This document shows, in pieces, positions 44,852-54,279 of a DNA stretch of 64,000 bases (the stretch's first letter is position 1; the number at the start of each line of letters is the position of its first letter). Both the position numbers and the translations under genes were made by a program. The stretch is from Streptomyces sp. WAC 01529. Its GTDB lineage: Bacteria; Actinomycetota; Actinomycetes; Streptomycetales; Streptomycetaceae. The notes under the pieces were generated by a model, which searched no databases, was not told the DNA's origin, and saw only the letters and a program-made list of their open reading frames with translations. The DNA lies in contig NZ_CP029617.1 in NCBI RefSeq assembly GCF_003945545.1, forward strand, positions 1,995,001-2,059,000, in the 5' to 3' direction.

Positions 44852-45583
44852 TCAGTCCAGCCAGACATAGCCCGCGAGGCGACCGGTCGTGCGGTCGCGG
44901 CGGTACGAGAAGTGGTCAGCGGATTCCAGCGTGCACACCGGCGACTGCTCCCGGTCGCGCACCCCGAGCCGCTCGAGCTGCGCGTGCACCCCCGCGGTCA
45001 CGTCGACCGCCGGCGTACCCCAGCTCGTCTCGGCGTACGCCGCGGGCTCGACGGCGGCGACGTCGTCGCGCATCGCCCCGGGCACTTCGTAACAACGCCC
45101 GCAGACGGCGGGCCCGGTGCGGGCGACGATGCGTCCCGCCTCCGCGCCGAGCGCCACCATCGCCTCCACGGCGGCCGGGACGACGCCCGCGGCCATCCCG
45201 GGGCGTCCGGCGTGCGCCGCCGCCACGACCCCCGCGGCCGGATCGGCCAGCAGGACGGGCGTGCAGTCGGCGGTGAGGACGGCGAGCGCGAGGCCACGGC
45301 GGGCGGTGACCACCGCGTCGACGGCCGGGATCTCGGCCCCGGCACCCCAGGGCTCGTCGACCACGGCGACCTCGCGGCCGTGCACCTGGTTCATCCAGAC
45401 GACCCGGCCCGGGTCGACGCCGAGGGACTTGGCGGCCAGCGTCCGGTTCTCCCGCACGGCTGCGGCGTCGTCGCCGACCGCGCCGCCGAGGTTCAGCTCC
45501 TCGTACGGAACGGCGCTCACCCCGCCCCACCTGTCGGTGAAGGCGAAGTGCGCGCCGCTCACGGTGCTGTGCTCGCTTATCAC
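44852..45583 (-). CDS. pgeF: Peptidoglycan editing factor PgeF (laccase-domain family)
   Basis: 243 residues from GTG at 45583, overlapping the ftsZ stop (GTGA). The copper/zinc-oxidoreductase-like fold has metal ligands in [19 protein letters not shown] and [12 protein letters not shown]. coli YfiH/PgeF removes wrong UDP-MurNAc-L-Ser-type precursors; polyphenol oxidase and adenosine-related activities have also been claimed for the family. Coupling to ftsZ fits a peptidoglycan role. Confidence 0.9.
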   Translation of the reverse strand: MISEHSTVSGAHFAFTDRWGGVSAVPYEELNLGGAVGDDAAAVRENRTLAAKSLGVDPGRVVWMNQVHGREVAVVDEPWGAGAEIPAVDAVVTARRGLALAVLTADCTPVLLADPAAGVVAAAHAGRPGMAAGVVPAAVEAMVALGAEAGRIVARTGPAVCGRCYEVPGAMRDDVAAVEPAAYAETSWGTPAVDVTAGVHAQLERLGVRDREQSPVCTLESADHFSYRRDRTTGRLAGYVWLD

Positions 45584-46827
45584 TTCAAGAAGTCCGGCAC
45601 GTCCAGCTCTTCGGCCTGGCTGTCCTGGTACGGACGGGCCGGCGGGACCTGCGGCGGGGTCGCGGGCGCGGAGGGCGCCTCGCTCGCCGGGGCCGCCTCG
45701 GCGGGCTCCGGGGTCGAGGGCTCGTCGCGCGTCGTGACGCTGCCGAGACCGCTGAAGGCCGGCCGGGACGGTTCGGCGGGGCGCGAGACCGGCGCCGCGG
45801 ACGGTGCCGGCTCGTCGCGCTTGGCGGCGGAGCCCGAGCCGGACGCCGCGCCAAGGACGGTGTCCCGCTTGGACGGTGGCTGCCCGCCGTCGAAGCCGGC
45901 CGCGATGACGGTGACCCTGACCTCGTCGCCGAGCGCGTCGTCGATGACCGCGCCGAAGATGATGTTGGCCTCGGGGTGCGCGGCCTCGCTGACCAGCTGG
46001 GCCGCTTCGTTGATCTCGAAGAGGCCGAGGTCCGAGCCGCCGGAGATGGAGAGCAGCACACCGCGGGCGCCGTCGATGGACGCCTCCAGGAGCGGCGAGG
46101 AGATCGCCATCTCGGCGGCGGCCACCGCGCGGTCGTCGCCGCGGGCCGAGCCGATGCCCATGAGGGCCGAACCGGCCTCGGACATGACCGACTTCACGTC
46201 GGCGAAGTCGAGGTTGATCAGGCCGGGCGTGGTGATGAGGTCGGTGATGCCCTGGACGCCGGAGAGCAGGACCTGGTCCGCCGACTTGAAGGCGTCGAGG
46301 ACGGAGACCTGGCGGTCCGAGATGGACAGCAGTCGGTCGTTGGGGATGACGATGAGGGTGTCGACCTCTTCGCGCAGCTCCGCGATGCCGTCCTCGGCCT
46401 GGTTGGCGCGGCGGCGGCCCTCGAAGGTGAACGGCCGGGTGACCACGCCGATGGTGAGGGCGCCGAGCGAGCGCGCGATGTTGGCGACGACGGGTGCGCC
46501 GCCGGTGCCGGTGCCACCGCCTTCGCCGGCGGTGACGAAGACCATGTCGGCCCCCTTGAGGACCTCCTCGATCTCCTCGCGGTGGTCCTCTGCGGCCTTG
46601 CGGCCGACGGCCGGGTTGGCCCCGGCGCCGAGGCCGCGGGTGAGTTCACGGCCGACGTCGAGCTTGACGTCGGCGTCGCTCATCAACAGGGCTTGCGCGT
46701 CGGTGTTGATGGCGATGAACTCGACGCCCTTGAGACCGACCTCGATCATCCGGTTGATGGCATTGACACCACCGCCGCCGACACCGATGACTTTGATGAC
46801 TGCGAGGTAGTTCTGCGGTGCTGCCAC
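45580..46827 (-). CDS. ftsZ: Cell division protein FtsZ
   Basis: 415 residues from GTG at 46827. The tubulin-like GTPase forms the Z-ring, and in Streptomyces the ladders of sporulation septa. The GTP loop GGGTGTG is at residues 103-109 and the catalytic T7 loop NLDFAD at 205-210. After residue 320 a Ser/Pro/Ala-rich linker leads to the conserved C-terminal tail DVPDFLK, the SepF/FtsW-type docking peptide. The 275-base upstream region holds two symmetric elements (46865-46878, 46922-46946), and development-dependent promoters are known at this site in Streptomyces. Confidence 0.98.
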   Translation of the reverse strand: MAAPQNYLAVIKVIGVGGGGVNAINRMIEVGLKGVEFIAINTDAQALLMSDADVKLDVGRELTRGLGAGANPAVGRKAAEDHREEIEEVLKGADMVFVTAGEGGGTGTGGAPVVANIARSLGALTIGVVTRPFTFEGRRRANQAEDGIAELREEVDTLIVIPNDRLLSISDRQVSVLDAFKSADQVLLSGVQGITDLITTPGLINLDFADVKSVMSEAGSALMGIGSARGDDRAVAAAEMAISSPLLEASIDGARGVLLSISGGSDLGLFEINEAAQLVSEAAHPEANIIFGAVIDDALGDEVRVTVIAAGFDGGQPPSKRDTVLGAASGSGSAAKRDEPAPSAAPVSRPAEPSRPAFSGLGSVTTRDEPSTPEPAEAAPASEAPSAPATPPQVPPARPYQDSQAEELDVPDFLK

Positions 46828-46864
46828 GTCGAAGGCCTCTCGCCTCGAGTTACGTGTCGCCGTT

Positions 46865-46878
46865 TCGCATCGATGCGA
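46865..46878. promoter_or_regulatory. 14-bp perfect palindrome in the ftsZ leader
   Basis: TCGCATCGATGCGA, centred 45 bases before the ftsZ start codon. A perfect gapless palindrome of this length is unusual here and fits a protein-binding site. Confidence 0.5.
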
Positions 46879-46921
46879 GGCGGCGACTGATGCCGAATGG
46901 GACGGTCCGAACGCCGACCCG

Positions 46922-46946
46922 AACCCTAACGCTGAAGTTTAGGGTT
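46922..46946. promoter_or_regulatory. Inverted repeat in the ftsZ promoter region
   Basis: AACCCTAA (46922-46929) and TTAGGGTT (46939-46946), perfect 8-bp arms with a 9-base spacer. It lies in the AT-rich part of the ftsQ-ftsZ gap. GACAC, the WhiA core motif, is at 46982-46986 nearby. Confidence 0.5.
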
Positions 46947-47102
46947 ACCAGTGTGTCTGTTCTCTGGACTCTTCCGAACAGGACACTAAGTCGACAAGTG
47001 GCGCACGTTCAACGAACACGCCGAACCTCCCGTTTTTCTTTTCACCCTATGTGATCAGCCATAGCGATGCCGAACCAGGGTGCTGGCCTGCACGGATACG
47101 CG

Positions 47103-47897
47103 TCAACTCCCCGATGACGCGGGGGCCGTGGGGACGCTCACATCGAAGTGCCGTGCCTCCGGCGCCGCTTTCATCAGTGCGGTGAGGGTAGTGGCTTTCG
47201 TACGCCCCTTCTCGCCACTTCCCCAGACGACCGTGCGGCCGCGGCTCAACTCCAGCGAGATGGAGTCGTACGAACGGACCTTGACGCTCCGCGTATCCCG
47301 GGCGACCGCTCCGGGCAGGTCGCCCGCGACCCGCACGGCTTCCCGCAGCAGGCGGTCGGTGCCGAACCGGCGCAGGCTGGCCGCCGCCCCGCTCTCCCGG
47401 TCCGGCGTCAATTCGAGCAGCGGGATGCCCGTGGGCGCGTGCTCGACCGTGGCGAATCGCACTCCCTCGGCGTCCACTTCGACGAACTTTTTGCCCTTTT
47501 CGATGAGGAGAACCGGCTTGCGTTCCGTCACTTTGAGACTGATTCCGTGCGGCCATGACCGGACGGCCTCAACCGAGTCAATTCGGGGCAATTTCGAGCG
47601 GAGACGGCTCTCGAGAGCGTCCGTGTCGACCGAAATCAGCGGTTCCCCGACAGGGGCCCGCGCCGCCTCGACGACCTCTCGCGGCGTCAGCACCTGGGTG
47701 CCGGACGTCCTCACGCGCTCAAGACGCAGCCACTGCGAGCCGTAGAGCATCCACAGGCCCCCGGCCGTCAGGAGCACGGCGAGGGCCAGGAGCGCGACCA
47801 GGGTGCGTGAGCGGGGCAGCCTGACGCGGCGGACGCGCTGCGGGCGGGGCGGGCCGGACTTCTGCTGCTGCCGTTCGGCGGTGGTCGGTCCGGCCAC
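47103..47897 (-). CDS. ftsQ: Cell division protein FtsQ
   Basis: 264 residues from GTG at 47897. A basic cytosolic tail (1-32) and one membrane segment (about 33-52) precede an exported POTRA domain (LERVRTSGTQVLTPREVVEAA and onward) and the FtsQ domain. Part of the FtsQ-FtsL-FtsB type complex linking FtsZ to septal wall synthesis. It lies 14 bases after murG; the following 275-base gap lets ftsZ have its own promoters. Confidence 0.94.
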   Translation of the reverse strand: MAGPTTAERQQQKSGPPRPQRVRRVRLPRSRTLVALLALAVLLTAGGLWMLYGSQWLRLERVRTSGTQVLTPREVVEAARAPVGEPLISVDTDALESRLRSKLPRIDSVEAVRSWPHGISLKVTERKPVLLIEKGKKFVEVDAEGVRFATVEHAPTGIPLLELTPDRESGAAASLRRFGTDRLLREAVRVAGDLPGAVARDTRSVKVRSYDSISLELSRGRTVVWGSGEKGRTKATTLTALMKAAPEARHFDVSVPTAPASSGS

Positions 47898-47911
47898 GGT
47901 CCCCTGCCTTC

Positions 47912-49006
47912 TCACGCGTTGCGGCGTGACGCAATCGCCTCGTACACCATGCCGACGAGCAGCTCGTCGGCGTCCCTGCGGCCGAACTCCGAGGCGGCGC
48001 GGGACATCTCGTACAGCCGGTGCGGATCGGCCAGTACGGGCAGGACGTTGCCCTGGACCCACTCGGGCGTCAGTTCCGCGTCGTCGACGAGCAGTCCACC
48101 GCCCGCCTTGACCACCGGCTGGGCGTTGAGCCGCTGTTCGCCGTTGCCGATCGGCAGCGGGACGTAGGCGGCGGGGAGCCCGACGGCGGAGAGTTCGGCG
48201 ACGGTCATCGCGCCCGCGCGGCAGAGCATCATGTCGGCCGCGGCGTACGCGAGGTCCATCCGGTCCACGTACGGTACCGGGATGTACGGGGGCATTCCCG
48301 GCATCTGCTGCACATGCGGCAATTCGTTCTTCGGGCCGACCGCGTGCAGGATCTGGATGCCCGCGCGCTGGAGCACCGGCGCGACCTGCTGGACGACCTC
48401 GTTGAGCCGCCGGGCGCCCTGGGAGCCGCCGGAGACGAGCAGCGTCGGCAGGTTGGGGTCGAGGCCGAAGGCGGCGCGCGCCTCCGGGCGGACCCGGGCC
48501 CGGTCGAGCGTGGCGATCGTGTGGCGCAGCGGGATGCCGATGTAGCGGGAGTTGCGCAGCTTGCTGTCGGGGGTGGCGACGGCCACCCCGTGCGCGTACC
48601 GCGAACCGATCTTGTTGGCGAGGCCGGGGCGCGCGTTGGCCTCGTGCACCACGATCGGCACCCCGGCCCGCTTGGCCGCGAGGTAGCCGGGCAGGGCCAC
48701 GTAGCCGCCGAAGCCGACGACGCAGTCCGCCTTCGTGCGCTCCAGGATCTGCTCGGCCGCCTTGATGGTGCCGCGCAGCCGTCCCGGGACGGTGATCAGC
48801 TCAGGGGTGGGCTTGCGCGGCAGCGGGACGGCCGGGATCAGCGCGAGTTCGTAGCCCCGCTCCGGTACGAGCCGGGTCTCGAGTCCGCGCTCCGTGCCCA
48901 GGGCCGTGATGCCCACGGTCGGGTCCTGCCTCCGCAGGGCGTCCGCGAGGGCGAGCGCGGGCTCGATGTGGCCGGCGGTCCCCCCACCGGCGAGTACGAC
49001 ATGCAC
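47912..49006 (-). CDS. murG: UDP-GlcNAc:lipid I GlcNAc transferase
   Basis: 364 residues from GTG at 49006. MurG adds GlcNAc to lipid I on the inner membrane face, making lipid II. It is a GT-B fold: LAGGGTAGHIEPALALA is the N-terminal glycine motif, VVGFGGYVALPG the membrane-side motif, LLVSGGSQGARRLNEVV the donor-domain motif, and MLCRAGAMTVAELSAVGLPA the UDP-GlcNAc site. Six bases separate it from ftsW. Confidence 0.97.
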   Translation of the reverse strand: MHVVLAGGGTAGHIEPALALADALRRQDPTVGITALGTERGLETRLVPERGYELALIPAVPLPRKPTPELITVPGRLRGTIKAAEQILERTKADCVVGFGGYVALPGYLAAKRAGVPIVVHEANARPGLANKIGSRYAHGVAVATPDSKLRNSRYIGIPLRHTIATLDRARVRPEARAAFGLDPNLPTLLVSGGSQGARRLNEVVQQVAPVLQRAGIQILHAVGPKNELPHVQQMPGMPPYIPVPYVDRMDLAYAAADMMLCRAGAMTVAELSAVGLPAAYVPLPIGNGEQRLNAQPVVKAGGGLLVDDAELTPEWVQGNVLPVLADPHRLYEMSRAASEFGRRDADELLVGMVYEAIASRRNA

Positions 49007-49012
49007 CGAAAT

Positions 49013-50323
49013 TCACCGCTCTCCGGACGAACGCGCCTTGACGCGCCGTCGCATCGTGTTCCATCTCACCCGAGGTTGCCGCATGGCCAGGGCCGCCTTC
49101 GCAGCGGGGTCCGATCGCGCGAAGGCGATGAGGAGCCCGATGGCGAACATGGTCGGCAGCAGGGCCGAACCCCCGTAGGAGAACAGCGGGAGCGGGACAC
49201 CGGCGATCGGCAGCAGACCGAGCACCGCACCGACATTGATCACGGCCTGGGCCGTGATCCAGGTGGTCACGCCTCCCGCGGCATACCTCACGAAGGGGTC
49301 CTCCGTGCGTCCGGCCACGCGGATACCCGCATAGCCTAGAGCCGCGAACAGGGCGAGCACCGACAGTGTCCCCGCCAGACCGAGTTCCTCCCCGGTGATG
49401 GCGAAGATGAAGTCGGTGTGGGGTTCAGGGAGTTGACCCCATTTTTCCACACTCGCGCCCAGTCCGGAACCGAAGAATCCGCCGGAGGCCAGAGCATAGA
49501 TGCCGTGCACGGCCTGCCAGCACTGGTCGCCGGGGCCCGGGTCGGTGGCGCCGATGCAGGCGAGCCTCGCCATGCGGTTGGGGCTCGTCTTGATGAGGAT
49601 CACACCGAGCAGGGCCGCGACGCCGAGCACCCCGGCGAAGAGCCGGGTGGGGGCACCCGCGAGCCAGAGCAGGCCGAAGAGGATCGCGGTGAGAATGATC
49701 GCGGTGCCCATGTCGCCGCCGAGCATGATGAGCCCGAGCAGCATGAAGGCGACCGGGACGAGCGGCACCAGCATGTGTTTCCACTGGGTCAGGAGCCGCT
49801 TGTCGTGTTTACGGGCGAGCAGGTCGGCGCCCCACAGGACCAGGGCGAGCTTGCCGAACTCACTGGGCTGGAGCTGGAACGGGCCGCCCAGATAGATCCA
49901 GTTCTGGTTGCCGTTGACGCTGCGCCCTATCCCCGGGATCTGCACGAGCACCATCAGGAAGACGCTCACCGCGAGCATCGGATAGGCCAGCGCGCGGTGG
50001 AGTTTGACGGGCATCCGCATCGCGACGAGCAGCAGGATCGCGCCGAGCACGGCGGCGACGAACTGCTTGCGGAAGAAGTACGAGGCGGGCAGGGAGAGCT
50101 GGAGCGCCTGGATCATCGAGGCGGAGTAGACCATCACCAGGCCGAGCACGGTGATCAACAGACTGCTGCCGAAGATCAGATAGTACGCCGTGAGCGGCCG
50201 GTCCCAGGCCCGGCGGACCCTGGCGGGCAGCCGCCGGAGCCCGTTCTCGCCCGGGGGGTGGGAGGCGCCTCTGGCGCGTACCGGAGCCGGTCGTTTGGCG
50301 ACCCGCACGGAAGACCTGGCCAC
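49013..50323 (-). CDS. ftsW: SEDS glycosyltransferase FtsW
   Basis: 436 residues from GTG at 50323. A basic N-terminus of about 45 residues precedes ten membrane segments. SEDS motifs include VMVYSAS-like LVMVYSASMIQ, GRSVNGNQNWIYLGG, LQPSEFGKLALVLWGAD, PHTDFIFAITGEELGLAG and AGVPLPLFSYGGSALLPTM. FtsW polymerises lipid II at the septum together with FtsI. Located 48 bases after murD. Confidence 0.95.
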   Translation of the reverse strand: MARSSVRVAKRPAPVRARGASHPPGENGLRRLPARVRRAWDRPLTAYYLIFGSSLLITVLGLVMVYSASMIQALQLSLPASYFFRKQFVAAVLGAILLLVAMRMPVKLHRALAYPMLAVSVFLMVLVQIPGIGRSVNGNQNWIYLGGPFQLQPSEFGKLALVLWGADLLARKHDKRLLTQWKHMLVPLVPVAFMLLGLIMLGGDMGTAIILTAILFGLLWLAGAPTRLFAGVLGVAALLGVILIKTSPNRMARLACIGATDPGPGDQCWQAVHGIYALASGGFFGSGLGASVEKWGQLPEPHTDFIFAITGEELGLAGTLSVLALFAALGYAGIRVAGRTEDPFVRYAAGGVTTWITAQAVINVGAVLGLLPIAGVPLPLFSYGGSALLPTMFAIGLLIAFARSDPAAKAALAMRQPRVRWNTMRRRVKARSSGER

Positions 50324-50371
50324 GTTCCCCTCCCAAGGGTGTGCCCGGCGCCGGCCGGACGGAAGACCCGG

Positions 50372-51796
50372 TCAGGCGCGCGTGGAGCCGAGTTCGCGGA
50401 CGGCGTCCGCGAACGCTTCACCACGCTTGTTGTAGTTGGTGAACATGTCCATCGACGCACAGGCCGGGGCCATCAGCACGGTGTCCCCCGGCTGAGCCAG
50501 CTCCGCCGCCCGGCGCACCGCCTCGGACATCGCCCCAGTGTCGGTCCGGTCGAGGTCGACGACCGGGACCTCGGGGGCGTGTCGCGCGAGGGCTTCGCGG
50601 ATCAGCGCGCGGTCGGCGCCGATGAGGACGACGCCGCGCAGCCGCTTGGCGGCGCCCGTGACGAGTTCGTCGAAGGTGGCGCCCTTGGCGAGCCCGCCCG
50701 CGATCCACACGATCGACTCGTACGCCGCCAACGACGCCTGTGCCGCGTGGGTGTTGGTCGCCTTGGAGTCGTCGATGTAGGCGACGCCCGCGACCTCGGC
50801 GACGTGCTCGATGCGGTGGGCGTCGGGGCGGAAGGCGCGCAGGCCGTCGCGGACGGCCGTGGCCTGGACGCCGAAGGCGCGGGCGAGGGCGGCGGCGGCG
50901 AGCGCGTTGGCGATGTTGTGCGGCGCGGGCGGCTCGACGTCGGAGACCTCGGCCAGCTCCTGGGCCTGCTTCTGGCGGTCCGGCACGAACGCGCGGTCGA
51001 CCAGGATGCCGTCCACGACGCCCAGTTGCGAGGGGGCGGGCGCGTTCAGCGTGAAACCGATGGCGCGGCAGCCCTCTTCGACGTCGGCCTCGCGGACCAG
51101 GTCCTCGGTGGCCTTGTCGGCGACGTTGTAGACGCAGGCGACGTGATTGCCCTCGTAGATACGCCCCTTGTCGGCGGCGTACGCCTCCATGGAGCCGTGC
51201 CAGTCGAGGTGGTCGGGCGCGAGGTTCAGGACCGCCGCGGAGTGGGCGCGCACGGAGGGCGCCCAGTGCAGCTGGTAGGAGGACAGCTCGACGGCGAGCA
51301 CGTCGTACGCGTCGTCGCCCGCCAGGACGACGTCCACGATCGGGGTGCCGATGTTGCCGACGGCCGCCGTGCGCAGGCCCGCCGCCTGAAGGATCGAGGC
51401 GAGCATCTGCGTGGTCGTGGTCTTGCCGTTGGTGCCGGTGATGGCGAGCCAGGGCGCCGCGTCCGGCCCGCGCAGCCGCCAGGCGATCTCGACGTCGCCG
51501 ACGACGTCCACGCCCGCCTTCGCGGCCTCGGCGAACAGCGGCGACGAGGGCTTCCAGCCCGGCGAGGTGACGACGAGGTCCGTGCCGGGCGGCAGGCTCG
51601 TGGCGTCCCCGAGGCGTACGGAGATGCCCTCGCCCCGCAGCGCGGCGGCGCGCTCCTCGTGCACCGCGCCGGAGCCGCCGTCCACGACGGTCACCGACGC
51701 GCCGAGGCCGGCCAGGGCGCGAGCGGCGCTGATGCCGCTCACGCCGAGACCGGCGACGGTGATGTTCCTGCCCTGCCAGTCGTGCGCAGTGCTCAC
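50372..51796 (-). CDS. murD: UDP-MurNAc-L-alanine:D-glutamate ligase
   Basis: 474 residues from GTG at 51796, whose GTGA overlaps the mraY stop; ATG at 51811 would add five residues. MurD adds D-Glu to the precursor using ATP. Motifs: VAGLGVSGISAARALAG at the N-terminus, P-loop TGTNGKTTTTQML, NLAPDHLDWHGSMEAY, and the C-terminal domain with YIDDSKATNTHAA and WIAGGLAKG. Confidence 0.96.
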   Translation of the reverse strand: MSTAHDWQGRNITVAGLGVSGISAARALAGLGASVTVVDGGSGAVHEERAAALRGEGISVRLGDATSLPPGTDLVVTSPGWKPSSPLFAEAAKAGVDVVGDVEIAWRLRGPDAAPWLAITGTNGKTTTTQMLASILQAAGLRTAAVGNIGTPIVDVVLAGDDAYDVLAVELSSYQLHWAPSVRAHSAAVLNLAPDHLDWHGSMEAYAADKGRIYEGNHVACVYNVADKATEDLVREADVEEGCRAIGFTLNAPAPSQLGVVDGILVDRAFVPDRQKQAQELAEVSDVEPPAPHNIANALAAAALARAFGVQATAVRDGLRAFRPDAHRIEHVAEVAGVAYIDDSKATNTHAAQASLAAYESIVWIAGGLAKGATFDELVTGAAKRLRGVVLIGADRALIREALARHAPEVPVVDLDRTDTGAMSEAVRRAAELAQPGDTVLMAPACASMDMFTNYNKRGEAFADAVRELGSTRA

Positions 51797-52863
51797 TTTT
51801 CGGCTGCCCATCCCGCGTAGAAGAGACCGAGGCCGACGATCACGCACATGCCCTGGATGATCCAGAAGCGGACCACGACAAGGACCTCGGACCACCCCTT
51901 GAGTTCGAAGTGGTGCTGGAGCGGCGCCATCCGGAAGACCCGCTTCCCGGTCATCCGGAACGAGCCGACCTGGATGACGACCGACATGGTGATCAGGACG
52001 AAGAGGCCGCCGAGCAGCGCGAGGAGCAGCTCCGTGCGGGAGCAGATCGCGAGGCCCGCCAGCGCGCCGCCGAGGGCGAGCGAGCCGGTGTCGCCCATGA
52101 AGATCTTGGCGGGCGAGGTGTTCCACCACAGGAAGCCGAAGCAGGCGCCCATCAGGGCGGAGGCCACGACCGCGAGGTCGAGCGGGTCCCTGACCTCGAA
52201 GCACGCCTGGGGGTTGGTCAGCGTCGTGGCGTTGGCGCAGGACTCCTGGTACTGCCAGACACCGATGAAGGTGTAGGCACCGAAGACCATCACGGAAGCG
52301 CCGGTGGCGAGGCCGTCCAGACCGTCGGTGAGGTTCACGCCGTTCGACATCGCGAGGATCATGAACAGCGCCCAGACCACGAACAGGACCGGGCCGATCG
52401 ACCAGCCGAAGTCCGTGACGAACGACAGCTTGGTGGAGGCCGGCGTCTGGTTGCGGTTGTCCGGCCAGTTCAGCGCCAGCACGGCGAAGCCGATGCCGAC
52501 GATCAGCTGGCCGGCCATCTTCGCCTTGGCGCGCAGACCGAGCGAGCGCTGCTTGACGATCTTGATGTAGTCGTCGAGGAAGCCGACGAGGCCCATGCCC
52601 GCCATCAGGAAGAGCACCAGCAGGCCGGAGAGGGTGGTCTCCGTGCCCGTGATGACCTTCGTGAGGAAGTACGCGATGAGCGTGGCCAGGATGAAGGCGA
52701 TGCCACCCATGGTCGGCGTACCGCGCTTGCTGTGGTGCTCGCGCGGGCCGTCGTCCCTGATGAACTGGCCATAACCCTTGCGGGCCAGGAGTTTGATCAG
52801 CAGCGGCGTGCCGACCAGGGTCAGGAAGAGCCCGATCACACCCGCGAAGAGGATCTGCCTCAT
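51793..52863 (-). CDS. mraY: Phospho-MurNAc-pentapeptide transferase (lipid I synthase)
   Basis: 356 residues from ATG at 52863, overlapping the murF stop (ATGA). MraY moves phospho-MurNAc-pentapeptide onto undecaprenyl phosphate. Ten membrane segments; signature blocks GTPTMGGIAFI, GFLDDYIKIVKQRSLGLRAK with the catalytic Asp pair, SNGVNLTDGLDGLATG, and MGDTGSLALGGALAG. Its stop overlaps murD. Confidence 0.97.
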   Translation of the reverse strand: MRQILFAGVIGLFLTLVGTPLLIKLLARKGYGQFIRDDGPREHHSKRGTPTMGGIAFILATLIAYFLTKVITGTETTLSGLLVLFLMAGMGLVGFLDDYIKIVKQRSLGLRAKAKMAGQLIVGIGFAVLALNWPDNRNQTPASTKLSFVTDFGWSIGPVLFVVWALFMILAMSNGVNLTDGLDGLATGASVMVFGAYTFIGVWQYQESCANATTLTNPQACFEVRDPLDLAVVASALMGACFGFLWWNTSPAKIFMGDTGSLALGGALAGLAICSRTELLLALLGGLFVLITMSVVIQVGSFRMTGKRVFRMAPLQHHFELKGWSEVLVVVRFWIIQGMCVIVGLGLFYAGWAAEK

Positions 52864-54275
52864 CGGCCGGAGACCTGCCCCTCAGAAGACACCGCGGCGC
52901 CGTCGAGCAGCGCCGTGGCGACCCGCTCGAGACCGACCGATCTGGACGCCTTCACCAGCACGACGTCTCCCGCGCGCAGCTCGCTGCGCAGCAGGTCGAT
53001 CGCCGCCTGTGCGTCGGACACGTGCACCGACTCCTCACCCCACGAACCCTCGTTGTATGCGCCCAGTTGGAGCCAGGACGCTTCCCTGCCCCCGACTGCC
53101 ACGAGCTTGCTCACGTTGAGCCGGACGGCAAGGCGTCCGACCGCGTCGTGCTCGGCGAGACCCTCGTCCCCCAGCTCGGCCATCTGACCGAGCACCGCCC
53201 ACGTACGGCGCCCCTTGCCCATGGCCGCGAGCGCGCGCAGGGCGGCTCGCATGGACTCGGGGTTCGCGTTGTAGGCGTCGTTGACGACCGTCACACCGTC
53301 CGGGCGCTCGGTGACCTCCATCCGCCAGCGGGACAGCGTGCCCGCCTCGGAGAGCGCGAGGGCGATCTCGTCGACGGACATGCCCAGCTCATGGGCGACG
53401 GCGGCCGCGGCAAGCGCGTTCGACACGTGGTGCTCACCGTACAGCCGCAAGGTCACGTCGCTGCACCCGGAGGGTGTGTGCAGCGTAAAAGCAGGCTGTC
53501 CGTTCTTCGTGAGACGGACATTCTCGGCACGTACGTCGGCGTCCTCGGCCTCTCCGAAGAGCACCACGCGCGCCTTGGTGCGCGACGCCATGGCGCGTAC
53601 GAGCGGGTCGTCGGCGTTGAGGACCGCCGCCCCGTCCGCGGGCAGCGCCTCCACCAGCTCACCCTTTGCCACCGCGATCTGCTCACGGCCGCCGAACTCG
53701 CCGATGTGGGCGGTGCCGACGTTCAGGACGAGGCCGATCTTCGGCGGGGTGAGGCCGGCGAGGTAGCGAATATGGCCGATTCCGCGCGCCCCCATCTCCA
53801 GGACGAGGAACCTCGTCTCGTCGGTGGCGCTGAGCGCGGTCAGCGGCAGGCCGATCTCGTTGTTGAGGGAGCCGGGCGTGAAGACCGTGGGTGCCTTGCG
53901 CCGCAGCACCTGGGCGAGCAGGTCCTTGGAGCTGGTCTTGCCGACCGAGCCGGTCAGCGCCACCAAGGTGGCGCCGAGCCGGTTGACGACATGGCGTGCG
54001 AGGGCGCCGAGCGCCGCCTGCACGTCGTCCACGACGATGGCGGGCACGCCGACCGGCCGCGAGGCGAGCACGGCGACCGCGCCCGCCGCGACCACGTCGG
54101 CCGCGTAGTCGTGGCCGTCCACGCGCTCGCCGACGAAGGCGACGAAGAGGCTGCCGGGCTCCACCTCACGGGAGTCCCGGACGACGGGTCCGGTGACCTG
54201 GGTGGCCGGATCCGGTATGTCGTACGTCTGCCCGCCGACGACGGTGGCGATCTCGGCGAGGGAGAGGGCGATCAC
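52860..54275 (-). CDS. murF: UDP-MurNAc-tripeptide:D-Ala-D-Ala ligase
   Basis: 471 residues from GTG at 54275, four bases after the murE stop. MurF completes the pentapeptide precursor. Motifs: VRDSREVEPGSLFVAFVGERVDGH, P-loop TGSVGKTSSKDLLAQVL, NVGTAHIGEFGG, and the C-terminal NDAYNANPESMRAAL with AVLGQMAELGD. Confidence 0.96.
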   Translation of the reverse strand: MIALSLAEIATVVGGQTYDIPDPATQVTGPVVRDSREVEPGSLFVAFVGERVDGHDYAADVVAAGAVAVLASRPVGVPAIVVDDVQAALGALARHVVNRLGATLVALTGSVGKTSSKDLLAQVLRRKAPTVFTPGSLNNEIGLPLTALSATDETRFLVLEMGARGIGHIRYLAGLTPPKIGLVLNVGTAHIGEFGGREQIAVAKGELVEALPADGAAVLNADDPLVRAMASRTKARVVLFGEAEDADVRAENVRLTKNGQPAFTLHTPSGCSDVTLRLYGEHHVSNALAAAAVAHELGMSVDEIALALSEAGTLSRWRMEVTERPDGVTVVNDAYNANPESMRAALRALAAMGKGRRTWAVLGQMAELGDEGLAEHDAVGRLAVRLNVSKLVAVGGREASWLQLGAYNEGSWGEESVHVSDAQAAIDLLRSELRAGDVVLVKASRSVGLERVATALLDGAAVSSEGQVSGR

Positions 54276-54279
54276 AACT

